Source: Plazaster borealis
Lineage: Eukaryota > Echinodermata > Asteroidea > Forcipulatida > Labidiasteridae
DNA length: 64,000 nt
Assembly: GCA_021014325.1 (NCBI GenBank)
Contig: CM037462.1
Location: 14,776,135-14,840,134, forward strand
Direction: 5' to 3'
Shown: positions 1-12,022 of the stretch, piece by piece
Numbering within the stretch: the first letter of the stretch is position 1
How the letters are laid out: each line of letters begins with the position of its first letter
Notes under the pieces: generated by a model
What the model saw: only the letters and a program-made list of their open reading frames with translations
The model's database searches: none
Told to the model about the DNA's origin: nothing
Program-made: the position numbers and the translations under genes

Positions 1-720
1 TGATAATTTTGCAAAAAAATCAGTAGGCCTATTACGTTGACACAAACCAATCTTTGACTCTACTTTTAATAGAATTAAAAGATATTGATCAAACTCAAAG
101 TAAACATTTGAACATAATGAATATGAGGAAGATGGTGAGATCATAGACCACATGTACACTGTATTAAGACAAGGGTTGTTAAAAAAAATTATATTTTTTA
201 ATACACAATTGGGGGGAAAAACACCGTAAATAAATCCAGTTCATTTTTAAGCAACAAATATCAGACAAAGAAATACATGACAACAGAAATTACATAGCAA
301 CCCAAAAGGTCTCCAAAAAGAATGTCAATGTTAAATTGTCAAAAAAATCACAATGTCACTGGCAACCGCAGACTGTCAACAAAGAATGTCCGTTGTACAA
401 TTGTGTAAAGCTAAGTATTTAACCAATGTGTTCAGTTCAAGTATCTAAAACATTTTTCATAATTTGTTAGCATCACTGATGTGACAGCTTCAAAACCAAC
501 TCTTAAGAATGCGTTTGAATGTGCAACCTACTTGTTTATAATGCTCATTTTCTTCCTTTTCAGATGTGAACAATTAAACAAATTAAATATGTTAATTTGT
601 TTTTAAATGTGTGAATCTTTTTCATTTGACCATTTAACTGGTTGTGCAATTAATATTGGTACCATCATTTAAATAAAAATTGGTTTCAAATCTGGGCTTC
701 AAAAACTTCCTGAGGGCAAG
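1..720. other. No gene seen
   Basis: AT-rich sequence with short homopolymers. No open frame, splice pair or repeat that I can name. Confidence 0.5.
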
Positions 721-900
721 TAAAACGCAGTTTACTACCCCGGTGGGCTACTTTACAAAAAGCTTAAGTGCAAGGCCTGTAAACTCACCAATGACATGCA
801 ATTTTAAGCCTATATGAAAACTCCACTGTAGTACTGCACTTGTTTGCACTTAAAAGCTTTTTGTAGAGTAGCCCACCGGGCTAGTAAACTGTGCCTTTTA
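721..900. mobile_element. Foldback MITE
   Basis: Inverted arms of about 50 bp sharing AGTTTACTA, GGTGGGCTAC and AAAAGCTT, separated by about 80 bp. The complementary ends TAAAACGCAG and CTGTGCCTTTTA bound it. No coding capacity. Confidence 0.8.
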
Positions 901-1410
901 TTTTCCCCCAGGAAATTTTAGTGGCCCAGATTTCAAAAATGTAGTCTATGTCATAAATTAAATGCCAATTTCTGATGTACATGTATTAATGGTGGTAGCG
1001 ATAACAGCCAGTGGTTAAATGAAGTTACATTCACACACTCTAAAACAATTTTTTTTAATAGGCCTAATTAACACATTTTTAAAATGTACTATTCACATCT
1101 GAAATGGAACAAATATTCATGAGCATTTTAAACAATAGGTAGCGCAGTTTTTAATGGCTCACAGGGCAAGTTGAGAAGTGGTGTTTACTAAAATACTAGC
1201 TCGCAGCATGTTTGTTGCTAAACAATGTACGCCGGGCTAGTGTTAACTTTTAAGGGTGAGCCTTGGATTTATATTATCTGCAGTGCACTAGTATTAGTGA
1301 GTGGCTCTAGACCTGTGCATATTTAATTAAATAATATGATTTAAGGACCTTTTTTTCATTATCATTGTTACTTCCTCCATGGTTCTACCATCAACACATA
1401 CCATGTCTAC

Positions 1411-1717
1411 CTAGACCCGGTAACTGGGGCGCTGTACTCCGTTTTTTCGAGTTTTTGACATTACTGCGGTCATACTAGTGCATACTTTCAACAATTCGAG
1501 AAAAAAAAAGAGCAAAGGCATGACAGGGCCCTCGTTGCGATAATCGTAACCCTCCTCTCCCGACCGTATCGTAACCCTCCTCTCCCGACCGTATCGTAAC
1601 CCTCCTCTCCCGACCGTATCGTAACCCTCCTCTCCCGACCGTATCGTAACCCTCCTCTCCCGACCGTCGGGAGAGGAGGGTTACGATTATCGCAACTAAC
1701 AGCGCCCCCTGGGTCTA
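1411..1717. mobile_element. Foldback element with an internal 25-bp tandem array
   Basis: The outer ends CTAGACCC and GGGTCTA frame GGGGCGCTGT and its complement. Inside, 1534-1696 begins GTTGCGATAATCGTAACC and ends with its exact reverse complement. Between the arms CGTAACCCTCCTCTCCCGAC plus CGTAT repeats about five times (1547-1669). Confidence 0.85.
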
Positions 1718-2210
1718 AATGTAAACCATAAAATAGGCCTTTACTAATAATTTATTTTTTCCACATCATCTTGTGACGTGTCGACCAAAACTTATCAAAT
1801 GAATAAAGTGACTTACAATACAATTGTGAAATGTCTGCTTACAATACATTTAGCCTAAATACAAATAACAACATAATCTGACATTAACAAGTGACAATGC
1901 ACTTTCCTAGTTTTATCCCCAGAGCAGAGAGGTTACCACGGAATTATGTATCACAATTATTAAACTCATGTAGTGAAACCCTTAACAGTGGAATGATGCA
2001 TACAACAAGATAAATGGACCTTCCTCCTCCATGAAAGGACCAAGAAATAGCCACAATGTACCTCCGTGTTTTGTATAGTGACTGACTGTCCATGTGTGTA
2101 CACAGGGGCGCCTGTCAAAAAAAATGTTTTTTAGTGACACTGACAAATTCTAAATTCTCGTACACAAACCCTCAATTAAAAGCTTCAAGAAAGAACATTT
2201 CTGCACATAC

Positions 2211-2480
2211 CTGGTTTGGTTCTTAGAGAGCTGTAACCTCCATATCCGTGTTTGTAACGATAAGACTTCCCACAAACACTTCAATGTGGAATCTTTACTT
2301 GTTAACAGCGAAGAACGGACACAATAAGAAAGAGTAAGACGGCAAATCTTCACAGCAGCAGCATAGCCCACACGTCGTACAAATCGCGATCACGTCGTCG
2401 GATCTTGCCGGCTGTGCGCCCTCAAGAGACAGTAATTCACACAGACAGTGCAGTCGACAAGCGCTTATGAGTGTGCGCCC
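2211..2480 (-). other. Possible 5' exon of a gene running left
   Basis: A GC/CpG-richer patch in otherwise AT-rich DNA ends in a strong donor (ACCAG then GTATGTGC at 2210). No convincing ATG frame crosses the donor, so if it is real it is mostly untranslated. No partner exon was recognised in 1-2200. Confidence 0.2.
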
Positions 2481-2560
2481 ACTAAAAATAAACTCCCATA
2501 GCATAGGCCTACAGCGCAAAAATGCTAAATATTCAAAAAATACTTTTAAAATACTTGGAA

Positions 2561-4645
2561 GTCTCACAGCTTTTTAATGTAAAGAGAAATTTATCCTATG
2601 ACTTCTCAACCTTTATCCTCCGCTCAATTTTATATGGAGAGTTCCAAGGCCCGTTGAGTTATTCTTCCTCCAAATAAAAAAACCTTTACACATGCAGATG
2701 TGTAGCCAAGAGCATCAATCTTGACAAAGATTTCCTTACACCTCTCGGTAAATAGGATAATTTTTTCAGGGCCGAGGTCATCCAAAAAATAATACTTCAT
2801 GTTGGAAGTCAACAACTCACAGGTCACATTTGGGCAACATTGTTACACTAGGCCTACTCCTTTTACTTGGCTCTCAAATCTATAAAGACAATTTTAGTAT
2901 ATAACATTTTGAGGGCCTGCAACAATAATTTATTCTTATTTATGATTTTTACGCAAATGTACACTTCCACATCACTAAGTATACAAACAGATTTCTGATT
3001 TTGACGAGGCATTTTGGTGCTCGATACTAGCGGCATGGAACGAGGGGAAGGAGAACACTATCCCCCCCCCCCCAAAAAAAAAAAAAAAAAAAAAAAACCT
3101 CCGATTCCCGCAGGTCAAATGTAAACAAAACAAAAATAATTCAATAACTTTTTCAATCATCAAGAATTTTTGAAAGGCTGAGCAAACAGGATTTTGTCTT
3201 AATTTTTTTTGTGGTTAACATTTTATTTTATTTTAAAATCCAGTAAGAGTTTCAAACCAACTTTGCGGTAAAAAAAATACCCAGTAAAAGTCTCTTTACT
3301 GAGCAAATATTGTTTTCTTGCATTAACAATAATTTGACCGTTTCAGTCACTATACATGTCATGTCAGTAAACAAAATAATAATGGACCTTTATAATGTTA
3401 TAATATCGATTGACACATGAATTCGATTTTGAAAGACCGTAAAATCCTGCACCCTGCCTCGACTGAATCGAGCATGCTACTTCCAAATTACTTAATTATA
3501 AGCTTACATACAAAGCTAAACCATGGTAATTCAAACCGATTAAGTTGCGGCAAAAAAAACCCGGATGGGGGATGTCAAACTCTAAGACCTAAGACCTCTA
3601 AGACACTAGGCCTAACTCCTCCACTTTTGTTTAACAAAAAAAACCATGGTGAACCAGCATGTGATTGAAATAACCCTTAATTCACAATTTTTCAGGGTGG
3701 ATTTATCATGTTATCATTATTTTTTGGAAAATCTATTTCTCAACTGCAAACAAATGCCTGATGTTGTGAACTATTTTTCACGAGACATTTACTTTTCTGC
3801 TGCTGTTTTGGTAGTTGAAAAACTTTTTTTAAAGAGTTTTATTAGAAAACGAATGTTCAAAACAAAACCTTTTCTGACTTGAAAAAAAAGAAACAAACAA
3901 ACAAACATACGGCATGGCATGTTCAGTATAAAAAAACTTCTCATCTATAGACCATGTACCGGTAGCCTTTGTTACAAAAAGAATAACATAAGCTGGTAAA
4001 TACTATACTAGCCATATGGGAAATTTTACATTTTGTATAGGCCTATCTCAATTTCCTTATAAATTCAAGAGTTACACAAATAACAACTGTAACGTTTTTG
4101 AGATGTGACCCCCTTTCTTCATATCGACAGGTGGTATACAAATAGTACAGTGCAATCTTCGGAAAATGCAAAATCTTACGTTTTCCTCCACTGAGCTGTA
4201 TACAAATTGTGCCTGCAGGAAGTCCAGGCTCTGTGGCTCTTTGGTAAACATGTGATGTCACAGGTCACATGGGCTATACAGAAAAGGTCGCATCCATCAA
4301 TACCACAAATTGTAGTTTTCTCCCAGTTCTTAAACGAATACTTATAGTGTGCATAATAAGTGAAAATGAATTAAGTTTTCACGCATTAAAACATGGTTCA
4401 ATGTTATGCAATTATATCCGCCCAAAATAATTATACGTAGGCCTAAGTACGTAATATGAACATAGCAACTTTCTATGAAACCATCCTATACCATATGCCA
4501 TTCACTTGAAGATCATTCTAAGAAGCAATAGTGAACACTTCTTCATTTCTCTCTCTCCCTGCGGGAGGAAAAGGTATATCCTTCATGATCACATGTCTTT
4601 GAAGACCCATGCATCTTTGATGTCTATAAAGCCATGCTTTTTTGG
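2561..4645. other. No gene; homopolymer tract
   Basis: Holds a C-run followed by a long A-run at 3062-3100, which would read as a G/F frame on the minus strand. Otherwise there are only short chance frames. Confidence 0.5.
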
Positions 4646-5110
4646 ACTCTTTACTCTGATGGCCATCGCCACAAGAATTTAAGTCCGTCCGCCTATACTC
4701 TTATGGCAGTGCCTAATATGAGAAGCATTAACACTCAGTGGTATGGACTTTCTGATGGCCATCGCCACAAGAACCTAAGTCCGGCCACCTACTCTTATGG
4801 CAGTGCCTATAAGAAGCATCAACACTCAAGTGGTATGGACTCTCTACTCTGATGGCCATCGCCACAAGAACCTAAGTCCGGCCGTCCACTCTCAAGACAG
4901 TACCTATGAGAAGCATCAACACTCAAGTGGTATGGACTCTCTACTCTGATGGCCATCGCCACAAGAACCTAAGTCCGGACGTCCACTCTCAAGACAGTAC
5001 CTATGAGAAGCATCAACACTCAAGTGGTATAGACTCTCTACTCTGATGGCCATCGCCACAAGAAGCTTAGTCCGGCCGTCCACTCTCATGACAGTACCTA
5101 TAATTGAGAA
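4646..5110. repeat. Tandem repeat, about 96-bp unit, five copies
   Basis: GATGGCCATCGCCACAAGAA recurs at 4658, 4753, 4851, 4948 and 5044 (spacing 95-98), each followed by TAAGTCCGG, a variable stretch and AAGCATCAACACTCA. Copies 3-5 are nearly identical; copies 1-2 are more diverged. It keeps no common reading frame. Confidence 0.9.
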
Positions 5111-5393
5111 GCATCAACACAAGTAGTTGGGTTCAACATTACAATGTCAATTCATCCATTACAATGTTGATCATTATGGTTAAGGGATGGTTTGTATTCG
5201 GTCTACGTGGTTTCATCTTTGACTAGTAGGCCTAAAACACAATTCAAGAGCCGCATTATTTGGAATGTAACCTGCAAAGTTTGTACATAATGTTTCGTTT
5301 TATTGAGGATGTCGGCATTCAATGATGCAGGCAAAACATTCTCAGTTTTTAGATAGATTTCTAGAGTTTTCTCTTTTTTTGTTACATAGTTTC

Positions 5394-5764
5394 AAAGGGC
5401 ATCGAGCACGTTTGGTAATTGGAGCCTTTATGGTTGTAGATACCATAAAACTAACCTGTAAAACTTTCTTTTCAAAAGGTGGTAGCGTTTTTGAGATATT
5501 GCCGAGAATCTTGAGCGGTTATGTCCACGCAGGAAGAATAATCTGCACTGGAATACACACTCTGAGAAGCGTTACCGTAACGCTTCTCAATATTCAAAAT
5601 ATTTTGCGGATAAAAAGTGATATATTTTTCCATAACCGCAGTCCTTCGAAGTAAAAAGTCTCAAAATGCATTATACTATCCAAAGCTGCTGTACTTCTTA
5701 CCAAGTAAGTTTATATTGCCATACATTTTCAGAGTCATTACCAAACGAGCACGATGCCTTTAAA
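5394..5764 (+). mobile_element. MITE-1 copy
   Basis: Family definition: about 370-400 bp, flanked by TTAA-like ends, starting AAAGGGATTGTATACGTTTG and ending in its approximate complement. It has an internal palindrome around GAAGCGTTACTG and conserved blocks AGGTGGTAGCGTTTTTGAGA and CAAAGCTGCTGTACTTCTTA. This copy has the variant end GCATCGAGCACG at both termini. Confidence 0.85.
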
Positions 5765-6134
5765 ACAGAAGATTGTGGGTTAAATCATTCATTGTTATCA
5801 TCAAACTTTGAATCACAGAGATCCACAATGGCACATGTTTATCAAGAATACTGTTACCAGATGGCCATGTTCTTTTCCGGGTGATCACGGTCTGTTTGCT
5901 GATGTTTGCACTCAGTGTCTTTAACCAGGCCAGCATTGTTCTTCCTTGAACCTCATTGCACCTTCTTGAGATAACTACAATCTAAAAAACAAAAAGATCA
6001 ACAAGTAATAACCATCTCTGTCTCAGAGGAATATTTGCCATCTAAATGCGCCACCATTGAAAATGAAGATGTAACACTTAACAATCACAACTGAGAATAC
6101 CGTACGATGTCTTGAAAATTATCTTGCCGAAAGG

Positions 6135-6905
6135 CAGTGGCGTCACCAGAGGGGGGGGGGGGGGGCAGGGGGCCCTGCGCCCCCCCCGCTCAGAACCCTT
6201 GCCCCCCTCTTGCCCCCCCATATGAAATCACAGAAAAGTGTATTCTTATAATATATAAATCGTTTGAGGCTGCATAAAATGCTGCCGTAAAAAGTAAAAC
6301 TTTTATTCATATCAGTATGTGGACTATAACGCAGTCATGCCGAAAAATGTATGGAAACGTGCGCGCGATCGTATTGGAGGTAAATGTATGTTGTGGTTTT
6401 GCGGTTACAGAGAGTGCAGGAAGTCACAAAGTTCAGTTTAATACGTGGTGGTCTGGGCCCAATTTCATGGCACTGCTTACCAAATAATTCTGCGCTGACG
6501 CGCATTGTAAAGTGTGTATTTCTATGGGACGCAGCTGGGCGTAAGCGCAGAATTCCACGGTAAGCAGAGCCATGAAATTGGGCCCTGAACGCAGACCAAT
6601 AGCTCCGTAAACACATTGTACTCAGATGCACAACAGGGAGATTTAAACAGCAAAATCGCCAGCGAAAAAGGTAGCTTAGACCATTTTCTTCTCCATATCA
6701 AAATGCCCGTCTTTGCCTCGTGCTCCAACACCTAAGAGGCAGAGACGGGAAAATACAGAAGATTCTGATTCTTATGTGGTAAGAATATTGCATGGACTCT
6801 GCATCCGAGACTTCCGCCGAGGAGAATTTCGAAGAAGATGTATCTGTTATAAAATCTTATAAAAATGACAAGTTCTCTAAGATTTGGTTGTTTTTGCAAT
6901 CCATG
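6135..6905 (+). mobile_element. hAT-like element, truncated copy 1
   Basis: Starts CAGTGGCGTCACCAGAGGGG and is collinear with the full copy at 10648-11865, but lacks roughly 280 bp internally (after GATGTATCTGTT) and its right end. It contains the same inner GGGCCCAATTTCAT foldback (6453-6587). Confidence 0.8.
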
Positions 6906-7296
6906 ATCTTTTCGCATTTAGAACTTAACATAGACAAAGGGCAAGTTTTGCTACGTTTGTTTTATTAGAGTGTATTAAAAAAACAAAGAATGTTATTACT
7001 TTTCTTACCTTCATAAAATTGACGCCATGACACACGGGGTCAAGTCCTACATGCAGTAATTTAAATTCACGGTGTCTAGTCGTCATGGTAAATGCCTCAG
7101 TACAAAAGTTACAATAGTGTCATTCTTCCTCCAGTACAAAACACAATTTGAATAACTGTAGGATGAGATTCAAAATTTGAATAACGAGTATACAGGATGA
7201 GGTGCTTGATGCAAAGTGGGAGGTTGGTTGCATGCAGCTATTCTATGTTCCACACTTCTCTGCTGGTACCCTGAAGGTTCGGTGTGTTTTCTTGCA

Positions 7297-7658
7297 TTAA
7301 AGGAACATTACAGAATTGGTTTTTGCTAACTGGCAGTGTGCACTTTATATAATCCACCATATACATAAACTGACAAACCTGTAGAAGTTTGAGATCGATC
7401 GGCCATATGGGTCACGAGAAAATAGTGAAAAACCGATTACACATTTGCATGTGTTATACAATGCATGAATAAAACGCTCACGAGCGATAAACTCCAATCG
7501 GAAATTAGTTTTATTTATTTCTCATCAAATATGGCATTTCAGACAGAAATATTTCTAGGGATGTTTTCTACTATCATCATCATTAGACCGTGTAAGTTTT
7601 ATGTAAATCTGTGATCTTAAAGAAAATTTTAATTACCAGTTCTGTAACGTTCCTTTAA
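7297..7658. mobile_element. MITE-5 copy
   Basis: TTAA-AGGAACATTACAGAAT at the left, the complement ATTCTGTAACGTTCCT-like sequence and TTAA at the right. The plan matches MITE-1 to MITE-4 but the sequence is distinct. Confidence 0.8.
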
Positions 7659-7921
7659 TGTGAGCTCTATCCAAACGCACCTGTGAATCTCTGAACCATT
7701 AAGGGCAAGAGGTAGTCAACCGAAGGAGGGATGTGTTCATTCCTTGTCTAGTTAACAAATGGGGGGGGGGGGTTGACGTTTGCAACACGACGGGTTAAAT
7801 GGTTCATCACATACGGAGCTCTGGAAGTGCCATCCGACATGTCGAGATCATAAGATAGTTTACTGCAGGATGATGACAACATTGAAACGTAAGGTGACGA
7901 CATCTTGAGATGAGTTATCTT

Positions 7922-8544
7922 GTGATGACCAGGGCCCAATTTCATAGAGCTGCTAAGCACAACAATTATTTCTTCCTTGATAAAAACAGGATTACCAACA
8001 ACATTTCCATGTGTTGCATATTGCTTGTTACTGGTATTCAGCTGTTGTTTGCTTATCCTGAAAATCACGTGGAAATTTGGTTGGTAATCCTGTTTTTATC
8101 AAGGAAGAAATTTCATGCTAAGCAAATTGTTGTGCTTAGCAGCTCTATGAAATTGGGCCCAGTGGTGTAACTAGGGGGGGGGGGCACGGGGGGGGGGGTC
8201 ACGTGCCCCCTTGTCCGTGCCCCCCGGGTGCCCCCCATTTGAAATCTGGACTTTTGTGATTGGTAATTTCCAGAGTAAAATGTTACAGTTCCTTCCTCCA
8301 TGCAGTTACGATGCAGACTTTATTAATTAGTTATTTTTTTCAGACTTTTTTATTCTATTTTTTTTAATAGTTATTTTTTGTATTTTTTAAGGGGGCCGTC
8401 CGACCCCCCCCCCAATTACGGGCATCGGCTTGTTTCAAAGAAAAAGGCAAACGGAAACTTGGCCAGAAGTGCCCCCTAGAAAAAATGGTGCACCCCTTGT
8501 CCCCCCCCCTGAAATTGTACCCTAGTTACGCCGCTGGTGATGAC
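7922..8544. mobile_element. Chimeric hAT-like composite with 8-bp target duplication
   Basis: The perfect duplication GTGATGAC sits at 7922-7929 and 8537-8544. The left part (7930-8160) is a long foldback bounded by GGGCCCAATTTCATAGAGC and its complement. The right part (about 8159-8536) is a second element starting CAGTGGTGTAACTAGG and ending CCTAGTTACGCCGCTG. The two ends inside the duplication therefore belong to different families. Confidence 0.8.
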
Positions 8545-8760
8545 ATCCTGAAATAAGATGTCGTCTTCCCGATTTATTTTATCTTAGGATGTCGACATTA
8601 TGAAAGTAAGAAGTGAACAGCCCGAGATAAAAAAAATTCGCACTCGCAGGAAGTATGAATCGTGCTTTATCCACATTAAAGTGAAATAGAATGACTGTTT
8701 TAAGAAGCTTTGAACTTTGCGCGCGAAATACAACTTGCGTGACGTTTAAATTGACCGCTT

Positions 8761-8870
8761 AGTGCAACCCCCCCCCAAAAAAAACAACAACAACAAAACA
8801 AAACAACAAAAACCCCCAACCCCCCCCCCCCCAAAAAAAAACCCCAAACAAACAAACAAACGGTAAAACC
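8761..8870. repeat. C/A low-complexity tract
   Basis: Alternating C-runs, A-runs and AACAAA units. The rest of 8545-9960 shows no gene; a hAT right-end scrap (TTAGTTACGCCACTG) ends at about 9846. Confidence 0.8.
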
Positions 8871-9962
8871 TATAGGCTCTATTCCGAAAATAATTTCAAT
8901 TAATGTTTATTTATCAAAAACACCTAATGATTTATTTATTTATTTCAACATCTTTATACAGGATAAAAAGATCAGCAAAAGCTGTTTTACGTCAATGCCC
9001 TGTTAAACATAAATAAAAAGTAAAACTATACTTAAAGTACAGTTTCTTATATAAACATTTAAAAATTGCAATGGAGGAGGAACTTTGAATGGAGGAAGGA
9101 ATATTGTGCCAAACTTTTGCACCGGCAAACTTAAAGGATTGTTTAAAACACGTGACGTTCAGTTTAGGGACAACAACATTAAGATTACATGTACTGCATT
9201 TCTGATTTCTGCATTTCTTGTATTTATACCATGCCTATCGACATGCCTAATGACACATAATGTAAAAGGCAAAATAAATAAATATCCGTAATAACTTATT
9301 AGATTTAATTGAATTATGTAATCAGTATTATGAGTATTCCCTATCCATCCAGAATCTGAACATCCCAGAAATTATACACTACTTCCTTGTCATCAAGGAT
9401 CAATTAAAGAAGAAAGATTGGAAGTATTTGCAGTATCCCGCGGTGATTTCCACAGTAATGTTTGATCAGTCTCTAAAGTCGATATCAGTTTTAATCCCTT
9501 CATGTTTGAGTTGTCTCTGCAAGTATTGACGTTGGACACAATTGTCCGTTATGGGGCTTGGTTTGTTTATCAAGAGGCTGATGACATGGGCTGGCTGCTG
9601 GAGACTAATGAATGACAAACAGGCACGGGAGGGGGAACCAATGGGGACCCACACCCAGATTAACTACGGGTCAGGACTCCAATTAAAATATAAAATAATA
9701 ACCGAACATTAATGTCAAATGTATTGATTAACGTGATTCTACAAAATATCCCCAAATGATGTTTTCGTGTAAAAGAAAAAATGAAATAATGTGTTTACAT
9801 CCGAGTGTTATACAAGTGCCTCCCTCCCCCTTAGTTACGCCACTGTCTTCAATATGGATTGTTTGTTATGGATTATTGTACAGAACAGAGCACTTTATTG
9901 AGGATCGATTGGTTCTAATACAACAATTTGAAAGTAATGTTGCTACACAGGCCCTATAGGCC

Positions 9963-10090
9963 TAGGTTTTCCCGGTCATTTTCGGCAAAAAGCAGCCTTT
10001 TTCACGTTCATGCATTCATGTTGAAGTGATTTTGCGTTTAATGCGTTTAAACTGACCGCTTATTTGCCGAAAATCACCGGAAAAACCTAT
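9963..10090. mobile_element. Foldback MITE (family H)
   Basis: Arms TAGGTTTTCCCGGTCATTTT and its near complement (CCGAAAATCACCGGAAAAAC) flank about 60 bp. Solo arms recur near 20520-20560 and 43955-43978. Confidence 0.75.
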
Positions 10091-10446
10091 AGTATTTGAA
10101 GACAATGCAGGATTTGTAATAGTATCGAAAAATTATATTGTTTAATCTGGAAGCTCACCGATTATAAAATTTATTCCAGTACCAACCCTCCAGAGAAACA
10201 TTTCCGTCCGATACTTTCAAATTCGAGGAAATATATTTTGAGTACCTTCTATCACCATTGCTTTATACTTCGAGTGTCGCAGTTTCGAAATAGGCACGCA
10301 TTGAACTTACTTATACTGATTGCTTCCAAAAAACAACGATGTATAGGCCTACTTCTTGCCATTTAAAGTAGGCTTACATCATTGCACAAAGTGACAGCCC
10401 AATAGTTTATGAAACAAATGGGCTTCGAACATTTGGTGGTTGATTA

Positions 10447-11927
10447 TACTCTAAAGACTCCCGGGTCAGAATTGACCAGGATCCGGGTCCCGTGGGGCTT
10501 GATCCATTTCTGGGTCAGTATGACCCGGAATCTGTGTCAAAATGACCCAGAAATGGGTCAAAATGAGGCGGAATCCCAGTCAAAATCCCACTTGTGTTTG
10601 GGCACAGTTTCCGTGTCAGTCTGACTCAGAAATGGGTCAGGTCAGGTCAGTGGCGTCACCAGAGGGGGCGGGGGCCGCGCCCCGCTCAGAACCCTTGCCC
10701 CCCCCCCTTGCCCCCCGATATGAAATCACAGAAAAGTGTATTCTTATAATATATAAATCGTTTAAGGCTGCATAAAATGCTGCCGTAAAAAGTAAAACTT
10801 TTATTCATATCAGTATGTGGACTATAACGCAGTCATGCCGACAAAAGCTTGGAAAGGTGCGCGCGATTGTATTGGCGGTAAATGTATGTTGTGGTTTTGC
10901 GGTTACAGAGAGTGCAGGAAGTCACAAAGTTCAGTTTGATACGTGGTGGTCTGGGCCCAATTTCATGGCACTGGGTGCTTACCAAATAATTCTGCGCTGA
11001 CGCGCATTGTAACGTGTGTATTTCTATGGGACGCAGCTGGGCGTAAGCGCAGAATTCCACGGCAAGCATGAGCCATGAAATTGGGCCCCGAACGCAGACC
11101 AATAGCTCCGTAAACACATTGTACTCAGATGCACAACAGTGAAATTTAAACAGCAAAATCGCCAGCGAAAAAGGTAGCTCAGACCATTTTCTTATATCAA
11201 AGCGCCCGTCTTTGCTTCGTGCTCCAACACCTAAGAGGCAGAGACGGGAAAATACAGAAGATTCTGATTCTTATGTGGTACCATCTGAGTATTGCATGGA
11301 CTCTGCATCCGAGAATTCCGCCGAGGAGAATTTCGAAGAAGATGTATCTGTTAGTAATACTGGGAGCGCTAGTAGCACAAGTGCCCTGACAAGCAAACAA
11401 ATGTGATTATTATAATTACACCCACAATTTCAATCCTGTATTTTGATTTTGATTTTTTTAATGGCTTACACTTGTCACAATTATTATGTTTTGGGTATTT
11501 ACACTGAAATAAAGCACAAACAATAATTTAATTAGTGCTCACAGAGCCTAATTTGAGAATACCGTGTACAACTCTAAATTGATACTTGGTAATCACTGTT
11601 GGTAATTTAATCCTTGTATACAGTCGAAAAGTTTTATCTTATAAAAATGACAAGTTCTCTAAGATTTGGTCGTTTTTGCAATCTTTTGTTACCTGCAAAC
11701 TATGTAGACTGTTTTAGAACTGCATTGGTGTGTATCAGCTGGTGTGTATCAACTATCAGTTAACATATTTAATGATAATCTTGCAATTCTTTGCCCCCCC
11801 CAAAAAAAATTTTCATCTTTGCCCCCACTTGCCCCCCCAAATGAAAATGTCTAGTTACGCCACTGGGTCAGGTCCACTGGGACCCGGAATCCGGGTTAAA
11901 TCTGACCCTGGAGTTTTTAGAGTGTAT
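10447..11927. mobile_element. TGACCC-rich MITE split by a hAT insertion
   Basis: Ends ACTCTAAAGACTCCCGGGTC and GGAGTTTTTAGAGTG, with TA outside. The interior repeats TGACCC and GGGTCA. It is interrupted at 10648-11865. Confidence 0.7.
10648..11865 (+). mobile_element. hAT-like element, complete copy 2, 1,218 bp
   Basis: Terminal CAGTGGCGTCACC and GTTACGCCACTG are inverted; the 8-bp duplication GGTCAGGT lies at 10640-10647 and 11866-11873, diagnostic of hAT-type integration. It encodes no transposase. One frame (about 11200-11405) gives a Ser/Glu-rich peptide with a basic start (TPKRQRRE) and acidic body. An inner foldback with GGGCCCAATTTCAT ends (10954-11088) predates amplification, since copy 1 has it too. 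Confidence 0.85.
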
Positions 11928-12022
11928 GTTTATCGCACTGAAATGGATTCCTGCCAATTGAGGCTGTGGACAAAAAATGATTAGTTTCTTCGTCGTAGTC
12001 TTGAGAGTCATGACTGCCTTTT

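Noticed and set aside
5760..5981. Possible terminal exon on the minus strand (acceptor TTTTTTAG, 73 codons)
   Set aside because: The frame is open from a fair acceptor, but its stop lies at the edge of a MITE-1 copy, no upstream exon was found and the peptide is not recognised.
7748..8301. Small proteins inside the hAT-like composite
   Set aside because: The frames follow the foldback arms and Pro/Gly homopolymers and are mirrored on both strands.
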